Below, one piece after another: positions 24,386 through 30,967 of a DNA stretch of 34,810 bases; the stretch's first letter is position 1; the number at the start of each line of letters is the position of its first letter. This DNA comes from a virus. A program made the position numbers and the translations under genes. The stretch lies in IMG/VR virus record IMGVR_UViG_3300037137_003697, positions 1 to 34,810 of that record. One strand, given 5' to 3'. The notes beneath the pieces were generated by a model. That model did not search any database, was not told the origin of the DNA, and worked only from the letters and a program-made list of their open reading frames with translations.

Positions 24386-24395
24386 GGCCGCCTCC

Positions 24396-24545
24396 TCACC
24401 GTCCCAGGAACAGCCACTTCAACCGGCCCCAGAACGTCCGCATGTGCAGGATCTCGAAGCTCTGCAGCGCGAGGTAGCCGGCGTCGCTACCGAGCGCCTT
24501 CCGCGCCTGGCGCCGCATTTCCTTGACTCGCTGTTCGTGTCCCAC
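24396..24545 (-). CDS. Small basic helical protein
   Basis: 49 aa, GTG 24545 with a perfect AGGAGG six bases upstream, TGA at 24398-24396. Sequence starts MGHEQRVKEMRRQARKALGS and ends FWGRLKWLFLGR. Amphipathic helices with a hydrophobic/aromatic C-terminus could associate with membrane. It lies between the replication initiator and the zinc-ribbon gene, 38 bases downstream of a GCAGACGTCTGC palindrome. No family recognised. Confidence 0.65.
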   Translation of the reverse strand: MGHEQRVKEMRRQARKALGSDAGYLALQSFEILHMRTFWGRLKWLFLGR

Positions 24546-24582
24546 CGCGTCCTCCTAGCCAGGTCCTGTCCGACGCCCGCTC

Positions 24583-24596
24583 TGCAGACGTCTGCA
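24583..24596. repeat. GCAGACGTCTGC palindrome, copy 5
   Basis: A 14-bp perfect palindrome, 26 bases after the replication-gene stop codon and 38 bases before the next start. Confidence 0.85.
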
Positions 24597-24621
24597 CCAC
24601 TCAGGGCTCCAGGCTCAGGGC

Positions 24622-25260
24622 TCAGGGCGGCACGGCCGTCAACGCCGCGTCGGTCTCCCGCCGCCAGCCGATGACCAGGCGGGCGATGCACTCGTCCTCG
24701 GTCGTGCACCGCGGGTCACCATGCGGGCACCCGCCCCACGTCACCGCCCGCATCCGCTCCGCCCGCTTCCGTTCGGCCCTCGTCGGCCGCCGTCCGGACA
24801 CGCCCCCCGCGCGCGGGGGGTTGGGGGGATCTTCTTGTACTGGACGGATCAAGGACGGATCATCCTTTATGCGATGTCGCGTTTTGCACCCCTGGGGTGC
24901 AACCTGCTTCACCCCTGGGGTGCAACCATTGCACCCCTCGCCACTATCGAGGGGTGCAGATTTTGCACCCCTCGTCTCCGGCCCGTTGCCGGCCGCGATG
25001 TCCGGGAAGACGCAGTACGTCACCGACCGCCGGCCGCCGCCTGGCACCTGAAGGGCGAGCCAGTGCTGCGTGCGCAGCCGGGCGACAGCATACTGGACGG
25101 CCCGCTCGGAGAGTTCGCAGGACTGACCCACGGACCGCACCGACGGAAAACTGTTGCGCCCATCGTCATCGGCAGAGTCGGCGAACTTCAGCAACACCAG
25201 CCGCTCGGCCGACGTCAGGCCCTTCACCCTCCACGCGCGGGCCATCATCAAGACGCTCAC
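24622..25260 (-). CDS. Lambda-O-like replication initiator (winged-helix)
   Basis: 212 aa, GTG 25260 behind a G-rich ribosome site. Residues 8-80 are a winged helix typical of phage replication proteins: VKGLTSAERLVLLKFADSADDDGRNSFPSVRSVGQSCELSERAVQYAVARL followed by wing QVPGGGRRSVTY. The middle (about 92-125, APLDSGEGCNGCTPGVKQVAPQGCKT) is low in conservation and is encoded by inverted/direct repeats that look like iterons. The C-terminus is basic and ends with a Cys/His cluster (WGGCPHGDPRCTTEDEC). Like lambda O, this protein would bind the repeats in its own gene and recruit the replicative helicase. No helicase loader or helicase is seen, so host DnaB/DnaC would be used. Confidence 0.8.
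   Translation of the reverse strand: MSVLMMARAWRVKGLTSAERLVLLKFADSADDDGRNSFPSVRSVGQSCELSERAVQYAVARLRTQHWLALQVPGGGRRSVTYCVFPDIAAGNGPETRGAKSAPLDSGEGCNGCTPGVKQVAPQGCKTRHRIKDDPSLIRPVQEDPPNPPRAGGVSGRRPTRAERKRAERMRAVTWGGCPHGDPRCTTEDECIARLVIGWRRETDAALTAVPP
24884..24974. repeat. Iteron cluster, candidate replication origin
   Basis: Seven copies of a TTGCACCCC half-site in 91 bases, in both orientations: 24884-24892 with 24894-24902 (inverted), 24908-24916 with 24917-24925 (inverted, one base missing), 24929-24937 with 24950-24958 (inverted), and 24963-24971. All lie inside the initiator gene. A less GC-rich segment (GGATCATCCTTTATGC) lies beside them at about 24857-24872, on the downstream side of the gene. 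The layout copies the lambda origin inside gene O. Confidence 0.7.
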
Positions 25261-25270
25261 CGCCCCCCCC

Positions 25271-25576
25271 TTACTCGGCCCATCCGCATGACCCGTCGCC
25301 GTCCTGGCCGGCAGCGCTCATCTGCCGCGCCATCTCGGCCGCGGTCGGTTCCCGCTGCAGCCGCGGCTGCAGGTAGAGCACCTGGTCCGGGTCGGTCGGG
25401 AAGTCGTGTTCGTCGGCCTTGACGATCAGGACGCTGATCAGGTTGCCCTGGTCGCGCAGCTGCTCGAGCGCCTGCTCCAGCAGCGCCCTTGAGAAGACGC
25501 CCACCAGCACTCGCCCGGCCGACGTCTCCCGCTCCCACAAGCCGCCCAGACGAATGCGGGGGCGTCCGTCGCTCAT
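25271..25576 (-). CDS. Hypothetical early protein
   Basis: 101 aa, ATG overlapping the stop of the frame upstream (ATGA). Starts MSDGRPRIRLGGLWERETSAGRVLVGVFSRALLEQAL, then a beta segment (NLISVLIVKADEHDFPTDPDQVLYLQPRL), ending in an acidic tail (DGDGSCGWAE). The (I/V)RLGGLWExxTxxGRxxL...D(Q)VLYL pattern is found in small phage early proteins of unknown function. It lies immediately upstream of the replication initiator. Confidence 0.7.
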   Translation of the reverse strand: MSDGRPRIRLGGLWERETSAGRVLVGVFSRALLEQALEQLRDQGNLISVLIVKADEHDFPTDPDQVLYLQPRLQREPTAAEMARQMSAAGQDGDGSCGWAE

Positions 25577-25738
25577 GGCCTCACCTCACGTGCCTGCTCA
25601 AGCAACGCCGCATAGCGCCGGAGGAAGAGAACTTCCGCCTTCGGCGCCTCAAGCGCCCAGCACCAAGCCGTCGGCGCGAATCACGGACGCCGGCATGAAC
25701 GCTGGGAGGCCGAAGGCCTCACAGATCGCCCGTTCCAC
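25573..25738 (-). pseudogene. Frameshifted small gene between parB and the next gene
   Basis: A GTG-started frame (25738-25649) reads VERAICEAFGLPAFMPASVI then RADGLVLGA and stops at TGA. A +1 shift exactly at GGC GCT TGA continues as LEAPKAEVLFLRRYAALLEQ then AREVRP and ends in an ATGA overlap with the next gene at 25576. The second half has no usable start codon. The joined product (about 55 aa) reads as one sensible small protein. Either a single-base indel broke it or a GCU UGA +1 programmed shift joins it. Overlap with the 3' end of parB makes a simple sequencing artefact possible too. Confidence 0.4.
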
Positions 25739-27045
25739 GGCGTCGCCGGCTTGCTCGCGGCGGGTGCCTTCGCCGCCTTGACCTTGCCCGTCTTCTTCGG
25801 CGTGTCGGCGGCCGCCGGCGGCGCCATCTGCGCCTCGAGCTTCTTCAGGTCAACGCCGTGCTGCTTGGCGACCGATGCGAAGCCCTCCATGGTGTAGGCC
25901 TGGCTGAGCGCATCGGCCACAGCGAGGCCCTGGGCAAACGTCGCCAACGTGACCGGCCCCATCAACGCGATGATGTCCTTGGCCGGATGGCGCGACCGCT
26001 CCACAAGCACCGCCTCGAGCAGCTTGTTAGTGATCTTGAGCCCCCTGGCCTTCGCCACGACGGCCTTCAGCGCCTCCTTTCGCACGCGGTTCCAGATCTT
26101 CGCGTTGCGCTGGCGCGTCTCCAAGTCCTTCTTCCAGCGTGCCGCGTCGTCCGCCCTCGCCTTTTTGTAGTCGGGCCCCTTGGGCTTCGGCGGGAAGTGC
26201 TTTTTGCAACGGGCCATCTCCGCACAGACGTCCAGGACCTCGCCGCCACCGGCATCGGCCTGGCGCATAACCTCCGCGAGTGCCGGCAGCGTCTCCTGAA
26301 CTTCGCTGGCCCGGATGTCCAGGCGACAGTGCTGCTCGATCCAGCGGTCCAGCTCGCGGACGCTGATGGCGACCTTCGGCCGCGCGACTGCCGGCGCATC
26401 CTGGTCCCCGCCATCCTCATCGTCGTCGCCCGCGTCGCCGGCGTCCCACAGCGTGTGGAACGCCGCCTCGAGCGCGCGCTCCTGGTCACCTGGCTGCAGG
26501 CGGGCAATGAGGATCGCGTGGCCAGCCGTGATCTGGTCGGTCGCGAACGCATCCTTCGCCTCCGGGATGAGCGCTGCGAACTTGAGCCGGTCGTAGACGT
26601 ATTTCTTGGACTTGCCGACTTTCGCGGCGACCGCCTCCGGCGTGTACGACGGATCCAGATCCATCAGCGCGCGGAACCCCTCGGCCTCGTCGAGCGGATG
26701 CAAGTCCGAGCGCTGCAGCCCGGTGATGAGCTGCACTTCGCGCATCTCGGCGTCGCTCATGTCCTGGACAATGACATCCACCTCGACGAGGTCGGCGGCC
26801 ACGGCCGCGCGATAGCGGCAGGCACCGTCCACGATTTCGAACTGCACCGACGGCGCTTCGGCGATCGGCGCGTGCGGGCGCACGAGCAACGGCTGCAGCA
26901 CACCCTTGGCCCTGACCGATTCGGTCAGTTCAGCCATCGCCGCCTGGTTGAAGCGGGTGCGCGGATTGGTCAACGATTCGATGAGCGAGGCCAGCGGCAC
27001 GCGGCGCAGACGCCCGCCGGCCGCCGGCGAGGTGACAGACTTCAT
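25681..27045 (-). CDS. ParB/RepB-like partition or nucleoid-occlusion protein
   Basis: 454 aa. Residues about 17-105 form a ParB N-terminal domain: PLASLIESLTNPRTRFNQAAMAELTESVRAKGVLQPLLVRP, and the GACRYRAA nucleotide-binding box. Residues about 115-190 hold the HTH: LQRSDLHPLDEAEGFRALMDLDPSYTPEAVAAKVGKSKKYVYDRLKFAALIPEAKDAF. The following 260 residues are charged and acidic then basic, with an Ala/Pro/Lys-rich end. No ParA is visible. In phage genomes, solitary ParB-like proteins sit in early operons beside DUF2303 proteins and may act as DNA-binding regulators or CTPase switches rather than in partition. Confidence 0.85.
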   Translation of the reverse strand: MKSVTSPAAGGRLRRVPLASLIESLTNPRTRFNQAAMAELTESVRAKGVLQPLLVRPHAPIAEAPSVQFEIVDGACRYRAAVAADLVEVDVIVQDMSDAEMREVQLITGLQRSDLHPLDEAEGFRALMDLDPSYTPEAVAAKVGKSKKYVYDRLKFAALIPEAKDAFATDQITAGHAILIARLQPGDQERALEAAFHTLWDAGDAGDDDEDGGDQDAPAVARPKVAISVRELDRWIEQHCRLDIRASEVQETLPALAEVMRQADAGGGEVLDVCAEMARCKKHFPPKPKGPDYKKARADDAARWKKDLETRQRNAKIWNRVRKEALKAVVAKARGLKITNKLLEAVLVERSRHPAKDIIALMGPVTLATFAQGLAVADALSQAYTMEGFASVAKQHGVDLKKLEAQMAPPAAADTPKKTGKVKAAKAPAASKPATPWNGRSVRPSASQRSCRRP

Positions 27046-27152
27046 GACCTGGCGTTACTCCTTACAGTTCCAAAGGTGGTTCCGGTCCTACCTGCCCTCC
27101 AACTCGTAGTCACCGCGTTGCGTCTCGTAAGGGCTCCTGGCCACGTGCGCGG

Positions 27153-27995
27153 CTACTTGGCCGCTGCCGTGGGGTCCGGCCACTCTGCCAACAAGCCAGC
27201 CAAAACCTCGATCGACGTCTTCTCGGCGACCTCCGCACGGATCCGGGTGAAGGCGTCCTCGAGCACCAGATCCGAGCGCACCAGGTCCACCCACATCGCC
27301 AAGCCGCCGTCCTTGATGCGGTACCTCAGCCGCGCCTCGAGCGCGTACTTCTCGCCGCCCTGGAAGACCGGCAGGCCCAGCGTGAAGCGGTCCGGCACCT
27401 TCAAGGTGCCGCGCGCGGCCGTCCCGGAGATCTGCTCTTCGTAGGTGAATTGCTGCTCGCCGTTGTCGAGGCGCACGGCCGAGGCAAAGCTGACGTTCAT
27501 CTTCGCTTCGAGCGAGCGCGACACCTCGATGATCTCCGCGCCACTCGGCCAGGCGACGTCGAGAAGGTTGTCTTCGATGAACTGGGCGAAGACGATCTGG
27601 GCCATCGCCCTGCCGCTGGCGGCGGTCCACCGTTTCCACGATTCGCTGTGCTGCAGGGTCAGCACGGCCCGATGCTCGCACCAGCGCGGCTCGACGCCGC
27701 TGATGTGATAGTCGAGCACCGCCTCGAGGTCGCGCTCGGCGATGTCCGCGAAGATGCGCGAGGAGTGATCCTTGAACTCGTTCACGTACGCGATAAAGCT
27801 GTGGACTTCGTGCAGCGTGAGGCCCTGGCGGACCCGCGGCGGCTGCTCCAGGCGGAGAGGCGCGAGCGATTCCACGCGCGCGCCGCCGTCACCGGTGGGC
27901 AGCACGACGAACGCCTCGTGTTGGCCCAGCTGTCGGATCTGCCCGAGCTGCATGCCCGCCTCGATCAGGACTGTCGTGTCTGGCTTGTCCCTCAT
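27153..27995 (-). CDS. DUF2303 family phage protein
   Basis: 280 aa. Family features: VESLAPLRLEQPPRVRQGLTLHEVHSFIAYVNEFKDHSSRIFADI near residues 55-100, LEAVLDYHISGVEPRWCEHRAVLTLQHSESWKRW, FAQFIEDNLLDV, and C-terminal FQGGEKYALEARLRYRIKDGGLAMWVDLVR. DUF2303 proteins are restricted to phages and prophages and occur in early operons. Their function is not established. The start overlaps the stop of the upstream 120-aa gene (ATGA), showing coupled translation. Confidence 0.85.
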   Translation of the reverse strand: MRDKPDTTVLIEAGMQLGQIRQLGQHEAFVVLPTGDGGARVESLAPLRLEQPPRVRQGLTLHEVHSFIAYVNEFKDHSSRIFADIAERDLEAVLDYHISGVEPRWCEHRAVLTLQHSESWKRWTAASGRAMAQIVFAQFIEDNLLDVAWPSGAEIIEVSRSLEAKMNVSFASAVRLDNGEQQFTYEEQISGTAARGTLKVPDRFTLGLPVFQGGEKYALEARLRYRIKDGGLAMWVDLVRSDLVLEDAFTRIRAEVAEKTSIEVLAGLLAEWPDPTAAAK

Positions 27996-28354
27996 GGCCC
28001 GGTCCCTTCCTTGGTGGCCCGTTGCGCCACGAAGTGCTGTACGACCTGGCGCAAGCCGGAGAGTTCCGGCTGCCGCGGATCGTGGCGCTGCAGGACGTTG
28101 TCATCGGTGGCGAAGAAGACGGTGCCGCCTTTCTCCGGGTTTGGCAGGGTCACCTTCACCTGGTCTTCGATCATCAGCATCTCGACGTTGCCCTTCGACG
28201 CCGGCTTGACGAGCAGCGTCACCACCAGCTTGCCCGGCCGGCCAGTCGATCGCACGGCAACCACGAGGGCCGTCAACTGCTCGGTCAGATCGGCGGCCGC
28301 CTGGCCCTTGCGGATGTCACGGAAGAAGTCCACGAACGTGTCGCTGTTTGCCAC
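27992..28354 (-). CDS. Hypothetical partner of the DUF2303 protein
   Basis: 120 aa from GTG 28354, chosen because AAAGGGG sits nine bases upstream; two further in-frame GTGs overlap that site. Helical N-terminus (FVDFFRDIRKGQAAADLTEQLTALVVAVRSTG), then beta strands (GKLVVTLLVKPASKGNVEMLMIEDQVKVTLP) and a VFFATDDNVLQRHDPRQPEL segment. The K(V)TLLVKPA...VEV...P...TVFFATxDGxLxRxDPxQ pattern accompanies DUF2303 genes in many phages. Function unknown. Confidence 0.75.
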   Translation of the reverse strand: MANSDTFVDFFRDIRKGQAAADLTEQLTALVVAVRSTGRPGKLVVTLLVKPASKGNVEMLMIEDQVKVTLPNPEKGGTVFFATDDNVLQRHDPRQPELSGLRQVVQHFVAQRATKEGTGP

Positions 28355-28386
28355 GCTCACCACCCCTTTCAACAACGGGCGGTCCG

Positions 28387-28408
28387 GCTCCCGGCCCACA
28401 CCGGGAGC
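28387..28408. repeat. Inverted repeat between the membrane-protein gene and the 120-aa gene
   Basis: A perfect 8-bp stem, GCTCCCGG with CCGGGAGC, and a 6-base loop, in the 124-base gap. No T-run follows on either strand, so it could be an operator or a mRNA hairpin. Confidence 0.5.
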
Positions 28409-28478
28409 GATCGGCCACCCTGTTCCTTCTCTTCCACTGCCGACCCTGGACGGACCACCGAACCACTGAACGCTGCCG

Positions 28479-28811
28479 TCACCACAGCCACAGCACCGCC
28501 GCGATCGTGCCGAGCACCGTGAAGCAGCCGATCACGACGTAGCCGGGAGCGTCGTTGGCATCGCGCTGCAGGCGCGCGAGCCGGGCCCGCCGCTCGGTGA
28601 CGCAGGCATCTCCTGCACCGAGCGAGCCCGCGGAGCGGGGCCAGGGCTCGGTCGGGATGACGCCACCGATGCGAGATCCCAACCGCGGATCTCGCGCAGG
28701 CATTGACCTGACGCGCCGCGCCAGCTGGCAGGCCGCGTGCACCCAGCACGCGACGAGCGTCGCCAGCGCGACCACCACGGCCACAGCCGCCACCATCAGC
28801 ACTCGGTCCAT
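28479..28811 (-). CDS. Small double-membrane-helix protein
   Basis: 110 aa, ATG with GGGAGG seven bases upstream. Membrane helix 1 at about 5-25 (LMVAAVAVVVALATLVACWV); a basic, helical soluble centre (ACVTERRARLARLQRDANDA); membrane helix 2 at the C-terminus (YVVIGCFTVLGTIAAVLWLW). Both ends are hydrophobic, so it is probably an inner-membrane hairpin-like protein. It lies in the early region, so superinfection exclusion is conceivable, but no family is recognised. Confidence 0.65.
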   Translation of the reverse strand: MDRVLMVAAVAVVVALATLVACWVHAACQLARRVRSMPARDPRLGSRIGGVIPTEPWPRSAGSLGAGDACVTERRARLARLQRDANDAPGYVVIGCFTVLGTIAAVLWLW

Positions 28812-28847
28812 GTCACGCCTCCCGTTTCAGTCGTCGCCGACGAACGG

Positions 28848-28873
28848 GCCTGCCGGTGGGGGCTCCGGCAGGC
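28848..28873. repeat. Inverted repeat in the divergent gap
   Basis: A perfect 9-bp stem, GCCTGCCGG with CCGGCAGGC, and an 8-base loop. It lies in the 189-base gap between a minus-strand membrane-protein gene and a plus-strand small gene, so it could be a shared operator or an mRNA hairpin. Confidence 0.5.
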
Positions 28874-29000
28874 GATTGCGATGAGGGGCCCCGGGGGCGA
28901 TCTGTGCGACGCGCCGCACCCATCGCGGCGGCAGGGCTGCAGGCCGGTGCCTCACAACTCGTGTTCCGGGCTACAATCGCCACCCGGAGGCCATCAACCG

Positions 29001-29171
29001 ATGCCCGACGACACGCTGCACGCGCTGCTCATCCGGCTGGCGGACACGCTGCGCGACCTGCCAGACCATCCCGTCGCGCTGCCGGCACGGCAGCGCTTCC
29101 TGCAACTCGTCGCCTACCTCTCGGAGATTCGCCAGATTCCAGACGGCTCGTGGAACGTGGGGCCCCGGTAG
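29001..29171 (+). CDS. Isolated plus-strand small helical protein
   Basis: 56 aa, ATG with GGAGG 11 bases upstream and a TACAAT box at 28972-28977 that could be a -10 element (no clear -35). Sequence begins MPDDTLHALLIRLADTLRDL and ends IPDGSWNVGPR. It is the only plausible plus-strand gene inside 30 kb of minus-strand genes. Its last 140 bases are antisense to the 3' end of the opposing gene. No family recognised. Confidence 0.45.
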   Translation: MPDDTLHALLIRLADTLRDLPDHPVALPARQRFLQLVAYLSEIRQIPDGSWNVGPR

Positions 29172-29382
29172 TCGCGCTCCCATCCACCGCCGCGGGAAGG
29201 AACGTCTCGAGCGCCGCCACCGCCTGCAACCCGTCCGCAAGCTGCGCCGCCGCACGCAGCACGGCCGGCAGCTCGGCGAGCGGTACGCGCAGCGCCTCGA
29301 GGCCATGTCGCACCACGCGGCCGCCGCGACTCTCCATCAGGACTGTCACTGCACTGATGACGTCTGCCGACATGGTCGTCAT
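29029..29382 (-). CDS. Hypothetical early protein with antisense-overlapped 3' end
   Basis: 117 aa, ATG 29382 with GGAGG upstream. Residues 1-70 look genuine (SADVISAVTVLMESRGGRVVRHGLEALRVPLAELPAVLRAAAQLADGLQAVAALETFLPAA), Ala/Leu-rich helices. The last 45 residues are Arg/Ser/Gly-rich with the character of a reverse-strand shadow of the plus-strand gene at 29001-29171. One of the two overlapping reading frames may be shorter than drawn. Confidence 0.55.
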   Translation of the reverse strand: MTTMSADVISAVTVLMESRGGRVVRHGLEALRVPLAELPAVLRAAAQLADGLQAVAALETFLPAAVDGSATTGAPRSTSRLESGESPRGRRRVAGSAAVPAARRDGLAGRAACPPAG

Positions 29383-29399
29383 CGGAGTCGAGTCCTCCC

Positions 29400-29681
29400 T
29401 CAGTTCCGCGCGATGACGCGCGTCGCCGCGACGTAGCGGCGCAGACGTTCGTTCTCTTCGAGCACCCGGCGCTCGGCGGTCCGCTTGCCGGCGACCAGGA
29501 GCGCGTTCTCGGTCAGGAGCGCATCGCGCAAGGCCGCCTGGCGCCGCAACAGAGACGCCGCGTTCACCATCCCCAGACGGAGCTGCGCCGCGACCTCGCG
29601 CTCCAGCTCCACATCCCAGGCCAGCCAGGCGTCGTCCGGGACCGTCACGACCGTCGAGACACACGGGCAGGCGGTGGCCAT
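29400..29681 (-). CDS. Hypothetical helical early protein
   Basis: 93 aa. Starts MATACPCVSTVVTVPDDAWLAWDVELEREVAAQLRLGM; from residue 40 on it is one long helix with coiled-coil character (LLRRQAALRDALLTENALLVAGKRTAERRVLEENERLRRYV). Ten bases separate it from the upstream coiled-coil gene. No family recognised. Confidence 0.65.
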   Translation of the reverse strand: MATACPCVSTVVTVPDDAWLAWDVELEREVAAQLRLGMVNAASLLRRQAALRDALLTENALLVAGKRTAERRVLEENERLRRYVAATRVIARN

Positions 29682-29691
29682 GGCGCGCGCC

Positions 29692-29895
29692 TCAGACTGT
29701 GGCCTCGAGCGCCGGCACGATGACCTGGTCGAGCCGATCGAGGCGGTCGCGCAGCTCGTCGTCGCCGGCGCGCGCCGCCCGCAGCTCCTGGCGCAGCCGC
29801 TCGTTGTCCTGGGCCAGCTCGAGAATCCGCCGGTCCGCCTCGCGCAACTGCGCGCGTGCGGCGGCCAGTTCGCCGATCAACACCGTCTGAGTCAT
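29692..29895 (-). CDS. Small coiled-coil protein
   Basis: 67 aa, almost entirely one predicted coiled coil (ELAAARAQLREADRRILELAQDNERLRQELRAARAGDDELRDRLDRL). The ATG overlaps the TGA of the CII-family regulator gene (ATGA), so the two are co-translated. It may be a partner or modulator of that regulator. No enzymatic motif. Confidence 0.7.
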   Translation of the reverse strand: MTQTVLIGELAAARAQLREADRRILELAQDNERLRQELRAARAGDDELRDRLDRLDQVIVPALEATV

Positions 29896-30395
29896 GCCGC
29901 CCCATCCCTTCGTTCAGCCAGGCACCGCACGACCGCCTCGAGGGCCGCGGCTGCCTGGTGCATCTGGTGCACTTCGCAATCGATCCGGTCGACTTCTTCC
30001 GCCGTGATGCGGCCGTCGGCCACTGCTGCCCGCACGGCGTCCAGGGTGTCGCCCACTTCCTTGACCAGGCGTGCGCTCATCGCGAACAAGTCGACGTCGG
30101 CGACGTCGACGTCCGGCAGACGCACCGCGACGCGTCCCACCATGCGCTCCATGAAGTCGAGCAACGCGAAGTTGCCGGTGGCCACCGTGATGGGGACGAT
30201 GAGGCGCGCCTGCAGCTGGTGGGTCTCGTCGTACTGGCTGGCCGCGGCGCGCAGATAGGCCACGTTCGTGCCGACCCGCTCGGCGATGTCCGCCAACGGC
30301 AGGGCGGAATGGTGCAGCGCGCAGTCCACCGCTTCGGCCCACGTCCGAGGTTCGCAGCGCTGTCCCGACCGGCACGCCTTTCGACCGTGTGTCAC
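29892..30395 (-). CDS. Phage CII-family transcriptional regulator
   Basis: 167 aa from GTG 30395, chosen because GGAG lies seven bases upstream; the same frame runs further up through the tRNA-like element. The run AVDCALHHSALPLADIAERVGTNVAYLRAAASQYDETHQLQARLIVPITVATGNFALLDFMERMVGRV matches the phage regulatory CII family (Phage_CP76), in which an HTH is followed by an LIVPITxxTGNFxLLDxME segment. It would act as an activator/decision protein next to the immunity region. The C-terminal helix is acidic and rich in Ala. Confidence 0.85.
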   Translation of the reverse strand: MTHGRKACRSGQRCEPRTWAEAVDCALHHSALPLADIAERVGTNVAYLRAAASQYDETHQLQARLIVPITVATGNFALLDFMERMVGRVAVRLPDVDVADVDLFAMSARLVKEVGDTLDAVRAAVADGRITAEEVDRIDCEVHQMHQAAAALEAVVRCLAERRDGAA

Positions 30396-30444
30396 CGGAT
30401 GCTCCAATGGGGGCGGTTGAGTGCCGGTCTCTCCCGGCTTGTCA

Positions 30445-30747
30445 CTACGCTCGGTTTGTATCCCGGCAGCGTGGTCGGTCCGGTTTGCCGTGCTCTGCCA
30501 CTGAGCTACACACGCGACGCGTGCGGATGGATTCGAACCATCGACCTCGGCTCCTGTGGGCACGGGCAGGCGGCTCGGCCGCACGCGCCGGATACTCGCT
30601 CACAGCGCCAACGCAGCGCGGCGTTTTGTCCTCACAGTGAGTCCACCCGCACGACGGGAAGGGGTTCTGCTGCGCCGGCTCCGGACGCGGCCCGTCTTGG
30701 TGGACTTCCCGCCTGCACGTGCTGCACACGACGATTCCCGTACTCAT
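30445..30747 (-). CDS. Small Cys-rich (zinc-finger-like) protein
   Basis: 100 aa from ATG 30747, which has an excellent GGAGGAG eight bases upstream. Residues 7-45 hold VCSTCRREVHQ and PSCGWTHCEDKTPRC, so CxxC, C, HC and C could bind zinc. The last ~40 residues are translated from the permuted tRNA-like element and are unlikely to be conserved as protein. The true gene may end earlier in related phages. An upstream ATG at 30900 in the same frame has a much weaker ribosome site. Confidence 0.5.
   Translation of the reverse strand: MSTGIVVCSTCRREVHQDGPRPEPAQQNPFPSCGWTHCEDKTPRCVGAVSEYPARAAEPPARAHRSRGRWFESIRTRRVCSSVAEHGKPDRPRCRDTNRA
30486..30552 (-). tRNA. Circularly permuted tRNA-like element
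   Basis: Minus strand, in order: half anticodon stem GCCG (30551-30548), five-base variable region AGGTC, T-arm GATGG/TTCGAAT/CCATC (30542-30526), acceptor 3' strand CGCACGC (30525-30519), three-base GTC linker, acceptor 5' strand GCGTGTG (30515-30509), TA, D-arm GCTC/AGTGGCA/GAGC (30506-30492), A, and anticodon stem half CGGC (30490-30487). The acceptor strands pair at 7 of 7 (one G-U) and the anticodon-stem halves at 4 of 4. Every tRNA part is present, but the 3' half precedes the 5' half, so the acceptor stem is closed by a GTC loop and no CCA end exists. Confidence 0.6.
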
Positions 30748-30781
30748 GCTCGTTCTCCTCCATGGCTCTCCGCCGCTCAGT

Positions 30782-30958
30782 TCATGTCGCCCGTCCAGCC
30801 GTCGTCCCGCGCGGCAGCGCTGGGTGCGGCCCTTCGCGTGTTTCTTCGACTGCAGGCTTTCGTTGCCCGCCTGGCTGCGCTGCCGGAGACTGGTGCTCAT
30901 GCAGCATCTGTCTCAAGGCCGGCGGGCAGAGCGAGGCGAGGCGTTCGCAGTTGGCCAT
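30782..30958 (-). CDS. Small early ORF downstream of the HTH gene
   Basis: 58 aa, ATG 30958 nine bases after the stop of the HTH gene, TGA at 30784-30782. Starts MANCERLASLCPPALRQMLH, then Pro/Ala/Gly/Arg-rich. The tight spacing supports it; the weak ribosome site and the overlap with an alternative frame (start 30900) argue against. No family recognised. Confidence 0.4.
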   Translation of the reverse strand: MANCERLASLCPPALRQMLHEHQSPAAQPGGQRKPAVEETREGPHPALPRGTTAGRAT

Positions 30959-30967
30959 CGTCGTGTC

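Noticed and set aside
30519-30586. An ordinary 68-base tRNA using GCGTGCG (30586-30580) as the acceptor strand
   Set aside because: Acceptor pairing is perfect, but there is no D-arm or anticodon stem of normal shape between it and the T-arm; the adjacent canonical D-arm fits the permuted reading better. Kept as the alternative.
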